Positions 11,961 through 24,634 of a DNA stretch of 64,000 nucleotides are shown here, piece after piece (position 1 is the stretch's first letter; every line of letters starts with the position of its first letter). This DNA comes from Agelaius tricolor (Eukaryota; Chordata; Aves; Passeriformes; Icteridae). Made by a program: the position numbers and the translations under genes. Where the stretch lies: contig JALJCS010000001.1 of NCBI GenBank assembly GCA_023055355.1, forward strand, positions 47,435,381-47,499,380, written 5' to 3'. The notes beneath the pieces are model-generated. The model was not told the origin of the DNA, did not search any database, and saw nothing but the letters and a program-made list of their open reading frames with translations.

Positions 11961-14900
11961 TACATTTGCAATTGCTCAAAGATAGCTCAAAGTGGGGTAA
12001 TAAAAAAGATGTGCCAAAAAAATGCAAAGACAACAGAAAATCAACACACAGAATCTTCTTGTCCAGTAGCAGTACTCATCACAAAAGTTTACAGAAATTA
12101 ATTGAAAAACCTTCCTTTTGAAATTGTTAATTTAATAATTTACTACATTCATTTAGAGTTATTCAGAGGTTTTTATTCTCTTTCAAAGAATAAATTTTCC
12201 TTAACAGATATGCTTAAAATTTCAACATTCTCCAAAAGGAAAGACATATTTTATCCCAGAAAGCTTCCTATTAAGCATGGTTTTAAAAGGCTTCACATCT
12301 AGATGATACTCACACTTCACACTGTCCTTAAGAAGCTGCCAGTGAATCAATAGCTGTGGAAATTGCATGATATGTACCATGCCCAAGGCTTAGCTATTTG
12401 GGGTGAGTTGCTTCTGGCTGGCATTTCCTAACAGGATGATTAGCTTCCCTGTGAACTCATCTACATTAGTGCACCAGCTTAGATGACAAATCTACTTCCA
12501 AGGCAAGCTTTCCACCTAACTGGGGAGATCTCGCGTTGCGAAGCAGCCTCCTCACAGGAGATCAGCAGAATTCTTTTCACACTATGGTAAACACAAAAAT
12601 ATGCTCCTAATTATCCATTGTACCGTGAGACCAGACAAGAGGCTGCCTGAAATAATGTCCCTAAAGCGTATGTGATGGAGACCACAGCAATTATTTCATT
12701 CCTCTCATTACCCCCTGTTACCCTGTGTGGAGACTTTGTCACTCAAAGCTTGATATCATCCCTGACTGAGAGAAGCATTCTGTCTCATCAAAGCAAGTTT
12801 CAGCTGCAGTCCATGTGCACTCTTGCAAGGACCCCCAGAGGGGGTTTTGCCAAAGGACCTGTGCTGCCTACCCCAGAAAACAAACCTTTCTGCACAAGTC
12901 CTTCTCCAGATAGTATCCATCTAGTTACCACCTAAAAGTAACAACCAGGACAAAATCATTGCACAGAAGAACTGTAAGGATTTGTTCACAGTCCAGCAGT
13001 GATTTGATAGTCAAGAGCTATTGTCACAGTGAGGAAAAAAAGTGGTACTATAAATGAATAAATACTGTCAGAAGACTAGATGACTGTCAAGACAGCATTC
13101 CAATACAGACTTTTTCAAGTAAACAGCAAGTTATATTGAGCTTTTACTGGTAGTTCAAAAATCTTGAGGCTTCCTACTGTGACAATAGTGAGAATACTAG
13201 CATTGAGACTAAACGTGATAGTTATAAAAAAGTGGTATTATTACTACCTGAAATGTTAAATAGGACTGCCTCACAAAAAGAATGTTGACCCTCCTCCCAT
13301 GATAATGTTGCTATTTAGCTTTATAAAACCAACAAAGTATAAACAAAGTAGCACAATTCTTGAGCATAGGCAATCTCAAGGGATAACTACGACCCAGCAA
13401 ATTTCATTAAAAACAAGTTATCAAAAGGCAGGATTTGACTTTATCTAGTCATTCAAAAAAATTCTTTTGTTGCTCACAAAAAGAGTAAGATTGTGGTTTG
13501 AGGTGCTAAAGATGGTTTTTCTTTCAGGTCATGCATGTGAGTTAATATGATATTTTTCTCCTCTACCTCCTTTATGATTTTCTTCCACAATATATGTGGC
13601 ATTACAGAGAAAGAATGAGCTGCAGGTGTTCAGAATCTAAGAGAGACTATTTTCTGATACTTAATGGCATAAAGTGCATTTTGAATTTAAGAAAAACAAG
13701 AAAAGGATAGTTTTATCTTCCAGTCACCAGAAAGTTCCCTAAAGCCCACAGTGCCACTCTGAGAATAACATCATGTCATCTGATACAACAATAACAAGTT
13801 AGAAACACAGTAAGTGCTGCATGAGCAGGCAGGCTGCCCATTAGCTCCAGTTTTCAGAGTATAACTGAGCTTCCCCTTAGCAGCATTTTAGATTTAATTT
13901 CATAAGCAAAAAAAGAGATTCGTGTATCTTGAAATGCTTAAAAAAAACAAGGTCATCAAGCAATTCTCATACCTCACTTTAAAATCTGAAAAAGAAAAAC
14001 CCTGCCCTAAAGATGTTCTGCTTCCTTGAGGATTTTTGCCTATTAAGAAAGCTCCATTTGATATTTAGTCTCCATTTTGTTTCATATTATGGAAAATCTC
14101 TAACGATATTAAACATTTCTCAGAGATACAGGCAAAAGAATTCTAAGCTTGATGTATTTCACCAGTTTTTATAGAGGCCCGAGGATTAGCTGTACAGGTA
14201 ACTATCATTAATTTATACTAACAATCAAATTTAATGACACCAGACAGAAATGTCCCTGACAAGAAGCAAAAAAAGGTGTTCCCTTGGCATCCTGCAACTT
14301 GCTAAACATTACTTTTCATTATTTTTATTTCACTTTGTAAAGAAAACCTCATTTAGGAGCGGTAGAAGTCTGAATTCTCTTTCTGAGACACAGCCCACAT
14401 AAGAAAGAAAGTGGCATGGTGTCATTAAGCACTATCCCAGCAAGAGACAGGATAAATGATAAGAGCTTGAGGTGATGGTCAGTATCAGCTCAGCCTAAAC
14501 AAGTCAGCAAGCAATTCTGTGGATCTGCTGGCTGCTCTGATACTTCTTAGTTAGGAAAATGCTTTCATGCTACAATGCCTAATGAGTATTTCAGATATAC
14601 TTCTACTGCCATAAAAACATACCTTAACACAGGATTTAAACAGATAGTGATAATAATAATGACCTTTTTGGTAGAAAAGATGGCTTTAATCTTAAGGTAC
14701 CTTCTTTGAAGGAGGAAAACTAATGCCCAAGTCCAAATAAAATTTCTCTTGACAAGATGCGATTCCTTATGAAAAAACCACAGATAGAAAAATTTACTAC
14801 CTCACAGTTAGTATCATCTCTCAGATACACACCCATCTTGCACATCTCTGTCCAACCAGTCAGCTGAAGGAATTTCCTTTGCCAGCTACCAATTACTTGT

Positions 14901-17274
14901 AACAAAGATTCTGGAGGAAAATATGAAATACAAACCCTTCAAAACTTTCCTTGGGTAGTAACATTAAACTACAGGCCCTTCTGGCAAACCCTTCCTCAAT
15001 TAAAGCATGAAATACGAAGAAACACTAAGGGAAATACGAGCACTAATACCAGAAAAAGTCCCAATTGCATAAGATTTCAGAGATCAGTGCATAAAATATA
15101 CCCTCCATTCAAAAGGAAAATGGTGCAAATTGCATTTCTTAAAGTTGACAGAGCATGGTTTAGAGCCTTTAGAATGCTACTACTCTCAAATTAAACATAG
15201 CTGCCTCACATTTGGTTCAGAGCTTAGCCAATGTCACAGTTTATGTTACTTGGGCTATCTTTGTACAGCCAGACACAGAGCAACGTTTTCCCTGTGAAAT
15301 GGCACAGAAAGCAGTGAGGTAGTGCACACAGACACTGCACAGGGCCTTCCAGGTATAATCCCACCTCAAACATCCTTACACATGATCTTGGGATTCACAT
15401 CTTATCTGAGTTTCACTGGCCTCACAGACATTTTCTCTATTTTGCAGATTGATTTTCCAACCCCTGCCTTGCCAAAGTTTGCACAAGTTTTGTTCATCTA
15501 CATTTAATTTCCTGAAATCATCAGTAGAGATTATTTTAACCATCTGTGCATTTTAACTATTTGTGATTTTAACCACAAATCTTTAAGTGAAGCAGGGTTG
15601 TGTGGCATTCTTCTAAGGGAGAGAAGGTGACATTGCAGGTCCTGTTGGGTTTTGTCAGCTCCTTTGACGACAAACTATCAACAGCTGTCAACAACAGCAA
15701 TGCGCTTTTAAAAAGTTTACACCCTCTGATAGGTTATAACAATCTCCATTCTACATTTGGTCTGCATTTTATTGAATACAATCTACTCTTCAACCTCTGC
15801 CCTAAAATTCAGTTGGAAAATGGGGTTTTCATAAGAGGTAAATTACCCACTCCTTACCAAAGACCAACTTAAAATCCTACTGTCTAGAAGTCTTATCACA
15901 CTATTTAGTTTAATACTTCTAATTGTCGAGGTCTGTAAAAAAAACCACAAACAATATTTTCAGTTGTCAAATTAAAAATATCTATCCTTTCCATCATCAG
16001 CCTTGAGGTATTTTAGCAGCTCATTAACACTTTGAGGATTATCATGAAATATTTTCTTTCCTCAGTTCTTGAAAAATACTTCTAGAAAACCAAGACAGCA
16101 CTTCCTTCAGTCCTCTGCAAGGCTCCCTGCACACTGAGGTGCTTGAGTGACTTTGTTCACCCCTTTTTTTCTCCTCAATGTTTCTGAATTGCTGATATGA
16201 TGTAACTAAAGCCTAAGGCACGTGGTTTATTCTATTCTGCAAACAGATTCTGTGAAGGACTTGTTCAGGAAGCTACAGACTGTCTAAGCCTTGAAATACA
16301 TCTCTCATATGAAAAACACTTCATTCTGATGCAGGCTTATTCTCTGGCTCCTTGTACCAGGTTCTTATTGCGGTCTCTAGCCTCAAACAAGTTCAGCTAC
16401 AGCAACAGGACAAAACTGGGTTTAGGCTGGACCCAGAAAATGCAGTGAGGGTACAAAACCACAAAAGTTTTGACCCTCTCTTATGAGGAATACACTCATG
16501 TTAAATTTGCTGACATCTGAATGGGTTTCATCATGCAGACCTCTGCCTGTAAGCCTATCCTTCTGAGCTCTCTTTTTAGCCCAACAATCCTCTCTAGGGT
16601 GTGACTTCCCTCTGCTAAAGAGAATATTTACATGTGGCTGGAAAAAAAAAATCAAACCCCACAAAGTAACTCTTTATCAGCACTGACCATAAAGAGAATC
16701 TGAAGGCACTAAATCAACTGCATGTCTATAGTAAACTAAGAGTCCCAGCCATGGCCTGCAGCATTCTAGCAATTCCAGCATAATTCCACCCACTGAGTGC
16801 AGTCCAGCAGCTGGGTTGACTGAGTATATATAGTGGTTGGATCCCTAGTAAAACTTTTTTACATCGTGTGTACTCTTCAACACATCCACCTGCATGTCTG
16901 TCTAGGTTTCCTCAGGCAAAACTCCAGCAGTCCTAAATTTATAACTCTGGAACGTATAACGTGCTCAAAAGAACATCTTGTTTCAGTCAGGGTTTCACAC
17001 AGCCTTCATTTGGCTAAGGAGATGGGACACTAGATATGAAGACAGAACCAAGGAGAATCAGGTCCTTTTCATTCACACTAAAAGATCCCCACTCCCATTC
17101 AAGTCTACATACAAGTCCCAACTCTTACATATACAATTAAACAGAAAACTCATCAGTTGCTGTAAGAGCGAGACCAAGACTTGTCCTTTCCCATGAAGAA
17201 AGAGACAAGATTTCAAACATTTTCAGTCCTAAAATGAAAGGAAAAAAATGTCACATTTCTATTATGAAGAAACA
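11961..17274. other. Intron 2 sequence, nothing recognised
   Basis: AT-rich intronic DNA. The frames at 12672-12935 (87 codons, plus) and 15600-15872 (90 codons, plus) match no family I know and are in the wrong orientation for RGS7. Confidence 0.55.
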
Positions 17275-17280
17275 TAAAGG
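17275..17280. repeat. Target-site duplication, left copy (TAAAGG)
   Basis: A six-base direct repeat matching 17595-17600 exactly, flanking the LTR at 17281-17594. Confidence 0.85.
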
Positions 17281-17594
17281 TGTTGTCATTTTATTGTAGA
17301 GGTTCCATACTGTTGCCTCCTTATCACAGAAGTTTCGTACCTTCTTGGTGTTTCTCAGGGGCAGCTCCTCAGAGCACTGACTCTTTCTTCTTCACAAAGC
17401 AGCCAACTGGCCCCAGTTCCCCCCTCAACCAGCCACCCCACTCCTTTATAGCACTCTTCTTCTCATTGGTTACAGCTGTGGCCTGTTAAAGTCAGGCCTG
17501 TTCCTAATCTTTGATAATTGGCCCAGCTGCAACTCCTTAGGGGTAAGATTACTTTCTACACTATCTTTATTTTCTTATATTCTATCCCCCTACA
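17281..17594 (-). mobile_element. ERVK-like solo LTR with perfect 6-bp target-site duplication
   Basis: A 314-bp element beginning TGTAGGGGGATAGAATA on the minus strand and ending TGACAACA, with TG...CA termini. It is flanked by identical TAAAGG duplications (17275-17280 and 17595-17600); 6 bp is typical of avian ERVK integrations. In its own sense it has CCAAT (complement of 17465-17469), a TATAAAGG box (complement of about 17443-17450) and AATAAA (complement of 17290-17295), all in the right order. It lies in the transcriptional sense of RGS7. No internal retroviral sequence is present, so it is a solo LTR. Confidence 0.88.
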
Positions 17595-17600
17595 TAAAGG
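17595..17600. repeat. Target-site duplication, right copy (TAAAGG)
   Basis: Partner of 17275-17280. Confidence 0.85.
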
Positions 17601-20600
17601 CAGCTTGGAAAAAGTATAAAATATTTTGGGTTTGCCTACATCATTGTTAAGGTTGAAATTCAAATTAAATCACCAAAAACTAGGCTGGATTATTCAATAA
17701 TTTTGAACCATTTGAATGAGCTGAAATGAAACAATATTTCCTGTCACAATTTATGTTTGATTATTAAAATTTGAGCTATACTTAGGTCTTTATTTGTGAG
17801 GCTGAGATGGCTGTGTAGGGATGGAGGAAGCAAGTAATATTCCAAGCTAGTAAGAAATCATTGCAGAAATGCATATTTACCGATTAATATGAAAATGAAA
17901 ACAAATATTCCCAGAACACTGATAGAGATTATCTGCAAGGCATTGTATTCCTCACTGCACCGTAGTCATACCTAAAACAAGAGCTGTGATGCATTCCCTA
18001 TTGAATTCAATGGGTTTTTCCCATGTTTCCAAATACCCCTCACATAAAGAATAAGTCACATTTCCCAATATCCCAAGAGACTTGCAAAGCTGACACCAAG
18101 TGGGTACTTTAGACTGGGAAAAGTTTGCATGCACTGCATCAAATATAAAAAACAGAAGATTTATGGATGGGAGATGAGAAAACAGATCTGAGTGGTATGG
18201 TGTATTTTGCAAAAAAATATAATCAGGAAAAGCCAAAGTTTGAGAATTTCATTCAGAACAAAGCAAATGTATTTTAGGTCCCTTAAAATTTGGAAGTGAC
18301 CCCATCTCCCACCATCAGAATTGCTTTTACTTGGTGTGGATGTACAAATAGACCAAAGGCAGAGCAGAGCCTGAGAAAGATACATTTGAAGGAGTGGTCT
18401 TTTAGCCTTTCAAACCTTTTTCTGAAAACACATCTGTTTTCTGCATTAAAGGTACTGAACTGCTTTGAGTTTAGCAATAAATGTGTTACATCATCTCCAT
18501 AAGCAGAAAGTAAAAACTGATGAAAATTTGTTTAAGTAACTGGATACCTGAGGAAGGTGTCAAGTGTTAACTTCACCCCTCTAATTTCTCTCTGAATAGG
18601 CAACTCATGAAGAACCTTATAAAGACAATTTCAAAGAAAAGTTCCAATGTCAGATTGAAAATGTAGGAAATAATTTAAAGCTTTAAAATTAGGAGAGCAG
18701 CAAAAAGACAAAAAGAAGCAGAGAATAGAATTAAAGAGTTGGAGGAGCAATAGAAGCAGCTGGGTGAAGGGGTGGAAAAAGAAGAATTGGTGCTTGAGAG
18801 TGAAGTCATAAAGTATGGGGGAAGGTGTGGGAAAGAAGTGAGCAAGAACCTTAAGGAAGGAGAAAAATAAGGGAGAAAGGAGACAGCATATATTTTAAAC
18901 TATTTAAACATTTGAAGATTCACATTTTTACCATCTGGCAGCATATGCAGTTTATTATGAAGTGCTGGAATGTGTTTTGTGGTGAAGGGAGAACTGTTTC
19001 ATGAGCTCATCAGAACTGGATAACTGGCCTGTAGTTATCTTCTGAAAAGTGGGAGAAGGCCCAGTGATGAGTTGGATGATCATGTCTAATCCCATCACCA
19101 ATAAAAATTAAAAATGGTTCAAACCAGAGTCAAATATTCATGCTGATGTAAACATCTCTGCTCAGTAAATTCTCCTACCTCTAAATAATGCATCACCACA
19201 AGCATTTTGGCCAAATAACATTTTCCAGGAAGAGTGCTATCTGTTAGTCATCATAGTGTTGCATAGAGTGAACTAAGCCTGAAAAAAAAAAATCTGATAT
19301 ATCTCTATTTCAGCACAATTTCATGCAACAATTCTCCTACTTTTAAGTTCTCAATGTTGTTAAAGATAAAATAGAAAAAAAAATCCCTATTCCTACAACT
19401 CAATTTTAGCTGTCTTTTTACAGCCAGACACACCTGGCAGTAATACTTGGGAGCAGAAGCTGTCTTAAACCTGAGCATACTTCACAGGTTTTCAAGGCCA
19501 GTTTCCCTTATCAAACTTGAATTCATATTTTTATTTACTCCAACTCACCAGCACCTACATACACTCACAAATTTCAATTCCTACTGGAAAGCATATGGTG
19601 CTTTCTCTTCAGGGTGCTTGGAGCCATGTGATGGAACAAAACACTGATGAACAGATTCACCAGTTTCAAACATTCCTCTTTAATTACAGGCATTAATCTG
19701 CTGAAAATATTCCATGTCCTATAATCAAAGGCATAAGAATGGTCTGACACAGGTAAAGTTATGCTAAAATTGTGTTCAGATTCCCAAATCACCTCTCGTA
19801 CTGTAAGCAGTCTTCATCTACCTGACTTAATGAGAGACAGTTACAAACTTCAGGAGAGGTAGAATTGACCCTGTGCAGCTACACTTCCATGGCTATACCT
19901 GTAGGTAGGGACAAAGCAGCTGAAAAAATGGTATTAAAACTAGAGAGGAAGAAAAAGACAGTTTGTTATCTAACAAAACACATTAAAAGAAATATGCATA
20001 CTTTCCTGAAGGACATATTCTAAACGTTTTATGAACGAGCATAGGTATAATTTGTAAAGCACCAGAATCAAATAACAAATCACACTAGAGCCTGGGTTGT
20101 TTTTTTTTTTTAATTCTGCAGCTGTAGAGTTTGCCACACTATCTGTGTAGAAAATCAAGATTCTGTAGCATAAAAAAATATAATTCTAGTGTAGCTTTCT
20201 GGTAGGAAATAAGACCTAAAATCATAAACTGCAATTAAGCTGTTGAAGTCATGTTTGCCTGAATTTGCATAAAGCCTGACATAAGAGCTCAGAACGATGA
20301 ATTCTTCAGTTTCAGCATCAGCATTAACTGCCTCACGGTTAATCAAATATGCTCTTCAAGCAAACCCATCTCTCTCCTACATCTTCTTAGAATGAGAATG
20401 CAAAGAATAAGCCTCAGTTATTTATTTCTAACTCATATATTATGATTTGCCTTTGAAAACTTTATCAGCAGGAAGGACGTGACATCCCACTACTCATTTT
20501 CATATTCAAAGCTTTTAGTATAGAACTCAATTTCACATTTTAATCTGAAATCAATGAAAAACTCCAGATGCAGACCTTTCTGTCTTGCAAGGAATGCATA

Positions 20601-23600
20601 AGACTTAGTTCTCAGTATTCAACACAGCATGTTCTCACAATGTATATTTTTTCAGACATGTATCATTTTAAAAAAAGCTTTTTGTTTCCCAACTGCAACT
20701 CAATTTTTACAACAACTATAAAAAACATGCCATAATCCCTGACAAAAGGGTGCCAGCAGCCACTTAGCAGCCTTGGCCAAATTCAGAAGAGCCTTACCTA
20801 CCCACTGCAATCTTAGTATGACTGCAGAGCAAATATAACTTTGACTCTAAATCGTGTTGGAGGTGGTGTTAAAAATGATTGGAGAACTGAGGCAAATTTG
20901 GCAAGAACTGGACGTTTGTACTCATTGCAAATCACTTTGAATTCAATCTTCAAACAAACACAAGCCCAAGTGTGAGCTACAGTTTGAAGTGATCTGACCA
21001 TCCTTCTCCAGGTCTCTCAAGGTAGATGAAAACCATTTTTGCTCAAACATCTCAGGGATGTCAAAAACAAAAGTAGTTCCTAAAAGGAAATTTTTAAAAA
21101 TTCCAGAAAGTAGAACATATGCTTTAAATTTGGCTCTACATTAACAGGAACATTCATACCTCTCTGTTTACTTGGCTCTTGGTATAGAGGATAAATCTAA
21201 AGAAATCTCAGTCTCTGGATCCCATGCCAACAAGAACTGTGGGAAGACAGAGATGCCAGTTTGTGGTCTCCTAGGCATTCTAAGGATTCAGGGACAAATT
21301 TTGCGTACTTTATGCATGCAAAACTCAAGGAGAGTTCCACTGCAAAAAAATTCATTAGGGTAAAGAGCAAAGGATTTACTCAAGCAGAGCTCCTAATACC
21401 TTCAATAAGTATAAAATCTAGAGGTCCATTCCAATATATAGTCACAATCCATTTCTTTAGAAGAGATTTTGTTAACAGGTGCTTTAAGTTTGCAATCTGA
21501 AGATATCAGAAAATCTAGAATGAAGTTACAAATGGGCTAAAATAAAGTTCACATTATGGATCATGAAAGATTAGAGCCACTTTAATCCCTGAACCAATTC
21601 TACTGATTTTTCTGGAAGTCCACAGTTACTCAGATTCTACAGCATCTAACAAACTATCATGAACCTCTAAGGGGCTCTAGGCTTTGACTTCTTGAAGAGA
21701 AACCTGAGCTCACAAGATTGTATGACAGAATTCATTTGCTGTAATATCAAATTAGGGAAGAACAACTTTTATATCTTCAACAAGAGATGAAACTTTACCA
21801 TCCCTGGAGAAACAGAGATTAGCTTCAGGCCTACACCATTCACTTAAGATATTATACAGAAACATTGTTTCTCAGAGATGACAAAGTTTGATCACAGAAG
21901 GGTGCATCGAAGTGAAGTACAAAATTTTGGAGTGCAGTGATAGTGAGACTCAGATTAGCAGGAGTTTTTAAGACTTGGATGCCACAGGGGAACCAAATTA
22001 GTTTAAATATGTGTTATATGTGTAAGCAGAATGTGTTGATAACCAAAAATAACACTCTGACTTCAGATGTCAGAATGATGAAAGTCTACAAGCAATATTC
22101 AGGAGCCTGAAGCAGATCCAGAGGTCCCAAAAGTTGCACCTCATTAACAAAAACATTGAAAGCCACAGTGAATCCCTACTGATTTACATCCTTGTTATTA
22201 AGGAATTATTCCATTTTATCAGGAATTTAATGCATTCTGCCCCATAAATGAAAATAATGTTTACTGTCTGCAAAGAAGAGACAGCAAAGGAGAAGAGGAA
22301 GTAAGCATCTTCCTTATCATACCATGATACAAAAAGTACCGTGGTATATCTAGAGTGTTTATCTCCAGAGCTAAGACAACACAATGCTAGAGATACACAG
22401 AATAGCTCTACATTTGTAAAGCAACGTCCATTTATCAGTAAATTAGAAAAAAATATAGTTAAGATACCAAAAAATATCACCCCCAGGCATCATCTGTACT
22501 TTTGTAAGTCGATATCTGCCTGTGTCCTACAGTAAAACTTGCCTAACAGAGCAGAGGGGCGAGAGCACTCCCTTATCAAGTCTGCCAAGATTCTGACAAA
22601 ATTAGTTTGTGATATTAATGTAGTGGGGACAAAAGAAACTTCTACAGCTTTGATGGCTCCCAAGAGATGGAACTCTATTTAGTAAAATGGGAATATGTCA
22701 TTTCCATTCTGCCTAGCAGTGGACAGTGCTCAGTGATAAAATCTGCCTAACAGAGCATGAGGTACAGCACTGCTTATTAAAACAGATCAGTATTTCCCAT
22801 AATAAAAAGTTTTTCTAGTTGTTCATAAAATTATACTAAATAAACCAATTAACTAAAAGTGCCAAATGCCTGACATGTGCTAAAGACTTTCATTTGAAAA
22901 TATTTCAGAAAAGCCAATAGCTCCAAGAATCAAAAGAAAAAGAAACAATTATTATGTTAATATTAAAAAAACTCCTGCAATTTACAATAGAAATCAGTCT
23001 GAAACCTGGCCAGTCACAGAGGCCATTCTATCCTGATATCCAATGGGCTGCATTGGACACTCCTGTTCACAACCTCGAATCTTTAGGAATTCAAACTAGT
23101 AATCTTTTCCTGAGCTAAGCAATAGTTCTGTTCACTTTCGCACTCCGCTTTTGGACTCATTTCCACCATAGATGTCTTTCAGGACAATCAAAACTTGAAA
23201 GTGCAGATGCTAGAACATTATGTATTTGCATAAGGACAAGAAATCTCAAACCTCCTACCTGCTTGTATTCCTGTATTCATATAAACAAGAAATAAGTACA
23301 GAAATAATGAATGTTTATTCAGCAAGCACCTTTTCTTTGTCACATTACTGTTTCCTTCTATGAGGGGAAAAAATTAAAAGCTTAAAAAACCATTTTGAAA
23401 TGCTACAATACACAATGTTAAATGCTGTAGTAACAACAGTATATCTGAAGACCTACACTCAAATGTTTGACTTTTAGGCACCCTTGAAAAAACCAAACTG
23501 CAAACTCAAAGTTTGAAAATTAAGTTACAGTATCAATGTAATTATACAGAAAGTGCCATACTGACACCTTGTAATTTTCTAGTTGGAGCAAGGATTGTTG

Positions 23601-24082
23601 GAACTCTACTATGGGTGCTATTTTGCAATAATTACTGCCTACTATGATTATGGAAATAAGAGATGACAACACTAAACTATTTCTTATATATTGGAATATT
23701 ATGTATTAGGGCAAGGGAAATAAGGAGTGGGGGGGACCAAAGGAAAAACATGGGATATGGGTCATATGTGGTGGCTCAAGCTGGGATCAATGAAGCCCAC
23801 ACACTAAGTACTTGCAAAATATAGCTTGTTTGATCTTTACTGAGCTATCACACAAGCATGTCCCCAGCAAATATTCTTCTATAAATGGGATTCTGTCATT
23901 TCTGCCAGTTACAGGAGGGAGCTGCTGGTGTTGGTGTTAATGACAATTGCCTAATTGTGCTTATCAAAACAAAGGTACCTACCTAAAGAGCAGAGGCCTT
24001 GTTTCTGACAATAAGCTGTAATAAGCAAAATTAAAATCCTCAAAAACATAATACAATTTAATGATAAAATCTCAGGATTGTT
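17601..24082. other. Intron 2 sequence with a purine-rich stretch
   Basis: Holds the A/G-rich patch at 18685-18890 and a T12 run at 20100-20111. A good minus-strand donor-like AG/GTAAGG at about 20798 has no open frame leading into it. No gene or repeat otherwise recognised. Confidence 0.55.
18685..18890. repeat. Purine-rich (A/G) low-complexity stretch
   Basis: About 200 bp dominated by A and G with GAAGAA, GGAGAA and AAGAAG words. It has no repeat period and no coding signal. Confidence 0.6.
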
Positions 24083-24276
24083 CAGATCATTGAATCATTT
24101 AGCTTAGAATAGACCTGTGAGATCATCAAATCCAACCATCAACCCAGCACTACCAAGACCCCCACTAAACCACGTTCCTACATGCCTTCTAGGCACTTCT
24201 ACACATCTTTTAAATACCTCCAGGAGTATTTAAACTTAGACTTTACTTCCCTGGGCAGTCTGCTCCAATGCTCAAC

Positions 24277-24634
24277 TGTCACAGCATATGTCACAGTTGA
24301 GACAGCCACAAGGCACAGAGCATCAGCCCATACAGAGTAACACCTTACCACTTCAGGAGGCTTCAAGCACCTGCTCTTACAGAGTAACACCACATCACTT
24401 CAGAAGGCTGCAAGCATTGACCCTTCTTGTTGTTTAGCCCAACCTTTGATACCCTTCATGTTGATGCATTGCACCTGTGTGCCCTCTGTTCCCTTTGGTG
24501 ATTGGTCAGTGCCCCTGGGCACTCCAGGTCTCATTGCCTTCAATGCTGCTCACCTGCTTCTCACAGCTGGGGCCCATTGGGGATGAGGCTCAGCCACAGC
24601 CCCACTCCCAATCACCACAAACTGTGTGCCTACA
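24277..24634 (-). mobile_element. ERVK-like solo LTR nested in a CR1
   Basis: A 358-bp element starting TGTAGGCACACAG on the minus strand and ending GCTGTGACA, with TG...CA termini, interrupting a CR1. The flanks CTCAAC (24271-24276) and CTTGAC (24635-24640) fit a decayed 6-bp duplication (4 of 6 identical; CTTGAC is what CR1 would have there). CCAAT is at the complement of 24501-24505. The TATA region reads GTATCAAAGG, a degenerate form. It contains a 47-bp internal tandem duplication (about 24332-24425). Confidence 0.8.
24332..24425. repeat. 47-bp imperfect tandem duplication inside the nested LTR
   Basis: ACAGAGTAACACC begins at 24332 and again at 24379. Each copy continues through a TCACTTCAG(A/G)AGGCT-like block with several mismatches. 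It is probably part of this LTR subfamily's structure. Confidence 0.75.

Noticed and set aside
16741..16790. Sequence with partial resemblance to the reverse complement of the second RGS7 coding exon (GCATTCTAGCAAT)
   Set aside because: Only about 13 bases fit; flanking codons and splice sites do not.
20798..20870. AG/GTAAGG donor-like site on the minus strand
   Set aside because: The frame leading to it contains stops (the local 62-codon frame ends before the site) and no acceptor pairs well with it.
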